From: an uncultured Lachnobacterium sp.
Lineage (GTDB): Bacteria; Bacillota; Clostridia; Lachnospirales; Lachnospiraceae
Reading direction: 5' to 3'
DNA length: 6,385 bases
Assembly (NCBI GenBank): GCA_900549895.1
Contig: URQG01000118.1
Coordinates: 1 to 6,385 of the forward strand
Shown: positions 5,522 through 6,385 of the stretch, piece after piece
How positions within the stretch are numbered: the first letter of the stretch is position 1
Layout of the letters: every line of letters begins with the position of its first letter
Program-made: the position numbers and the translations under genes
Notes under the pieces: generated by a model
The model's database searches: none
What the model was told of the DNA's origin: nothing
The model's input: the letters and a program-made list of their open reading frames with translations, nothing else

Positions 5522-6385
5522 TTATATTTCACATAGCAATCCTTCCGCCATGCTACCTTCTCTTGTAAAAACCGGCGTCCATTCCAATGGCGCCTCAACC
5601 ACTACTTCCTGACCACCTTCATACTTTGTTCCACGAAGTGCATCAACCCAACTTGCGCCTTGCGGCAGATATACCTTTCGCTCTCGCTGTCCGCCGTGAA
5701 CGATCGGCGCTACCAGAACATCTGCACCGAACAGATACGCATCATCCACTTCCCATGCTTTCGCATCTTCCGGAAATTCGTAGAATAATGTTCGCATAAC
5801 CGGCGAGCCTTTTTCATGTGCCTGCTTCATAATCTCCTTCGTATATGGCTTCATATTCTCTCTGAGCAGAACATATTTGGTAAGGATTTTTTCTGCTTCC
5901 TGTCCATAACTCCAGATTTCGTTGTCTGCACCGCTTGCGATCTCCTGTCCTCCGGCTGACTTTACCGACACAACATGCGGCTCTCGGTTTCCGTGAAGTC
6001 TCATAACCGGGCAAAACGTTCCAAACTGGAACCATCGGATCAGTAACTCGCGAAACTCCGGATCATTGATATTGCCACCGTGGAAGCCTCCAATATCTGC
6101 GGTCCACCAAGGGATTCCTGCAAGTCCCATGTTCAGTCCAGCCTTCATCTGGTAATCCATATAAATGTAGGTAGAAGGCACATCGCCCGACCATACAAGT
6201 GCTCCGTATTTCTGTGAACCGGCCCATGCACTTCGGATCAAGTTCACCGGATTCTCATTTCCTGTTTCTTTCATTCCGTCGTAAAATGCTTTTGCATATC
6301 CTACGGAAAAACGATTGCCGGTCTCAAGGGAACTTCCCTCATACATGCGATATGCGTCAAAATCAGGAATTGAATATTCCGGTTC
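5522..6385 (-). CDS. glycoside hydrolase family 31 alpha-glycosidase, C-terminal part (5' end outside window)
   Basis: The frame stays open to the window edge, so 287 residues plus the TAA stop are seen of an enzyme that is usually 650-800 residues long. The first codons read EPEYSIPDFDAYR, which fits the family segment WLDEAEPE; the nucleophile Asp would then lie only a few residues beyond the edge (inference). The acid/base Asp is likely Asp68 in VWSGDVPSTY. Other GH31 hallmarks follow: IPWWTADIGGF (91-101), WFQFGTFCPVMRLHG (118-132) and DDAYLFGADVLVAPI (214-228), then the C-terminal beta domain to 287. It would act on non-reducing alpha-glucosyl or alpha-xylosyl ends. No signal peptide can be judged. 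Its place upstream of the importer genes suggests it digests what the importer brings in. The ATG at 6346 is internal, since homologous sequence continues upstream of it. Confidence 0.93.
   Translation of the reverse strand, partial: EPEYSIPDFDAYRMYEGSSLETGNRFSVGYAKAFYDGMKETGNENPVNLIRSAWAGSQKYGALVWSGDVPSTYIYMDYQMKAGLNMGLAGIPWWTADIGGFHGGNINDPEFRELLIRWFQFGTFCPVMRLHGNREPHVVSVKSAGGQEIASGADNEIWSYGQEAEKILTKYVLLRENMKPYTKEIMKQAHEKGSPVMRTLFYEFPEDAKAWEVDDAYLFGADVLVAPIVHGGQRERKVYLPQGASWVDALRGTKYEGGQEVVVEAPLEWTPVFTREGSMAEGLLCEI

Noticed and set aside
1..6385. CRISPR array, tRNA, insertion sequence or phage attachment site
   Set aside because: No regularly spaced repeats, cloverleaf, transposase fragment or flanking direct repeats were seen.

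Overview
The window looks like chromosomal DNA of a low-to-moderate GC Gram-positive gut anaerobe. Lachnospiraceae (Roseburia, Agathobacter or Blautia type) is the best guess. This rests on strong AGGAGG-type ribosome binding sites, a lipoprotein solute-binding protein, a sugar ABC importer without its own ATPase, and a BlaI/BlaR1-like pair of the kind common in Clostridia. The organism is inferred from style, not from a marker gene. Every supported gene lies on the minus strand, so transcription runs from the right edge to the left.

Right part (6385 to about 2275): the end of a carbohydrate-use operon. In transcription order it holds the C-terminal 287 residues of a GH31 alpha-glycosidase, cut by the window edge; a lipoprotein sugar-binding protein (463 aa); a MalF/UgpA-type permease (285 aa); and a MalG/UgpE-type permease (303 aa). 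Gaps are 27 nt, 9 nt and a 1-nt overlap (TAATG), and a stem-loop followed by a T-run closes the operon. The importer is a CUT1 system that would bring in an oligosaccharide, probably with alpha linkages that the GH31 enzyme can attack. No ATP-binding subunit is present, so a shared MsmK/MsmX-type ATPase encoded elsewhere is the likely partner.

Middle (about 2275 to 2062): a regulatory gap of about 260 bp. It holds the operon terminator, a perfect palindrome with 10-bp arms, and a minus-strand sigma-A promoter (TTGACA, 17 bp, TAGACT). Two similar 17-bp dyads (GTCTA-N7-TAGAC), 29 bp apart, overlap the -10 box and the early transcribed region. These are good candidates for BlaI-family operators, giving autoregulation.

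Left part (2061 to 120): a BlaI/MecI/CopY-type repressor, probably starting at a TTG inside the longest open frame, then a translationally coupled BlaR1-like M56 membrane metallopeptidase with an intact HExxH zinc site. Its C-terminal extracellular domain is about 170 residues and does not look like the penicillin-binding sensor of true BlaR1/MecR1, and no beta-lactamase is in the window. It is better read as a sensor-protease/repressor pair for an unknown signal. A terminator follows it.

Left edge (1 to about 90): a candidate minus-strand promoter with an unusual 19-bp spacer, followed by a GC-rich stretch running off the window. I could not identify that stretch.
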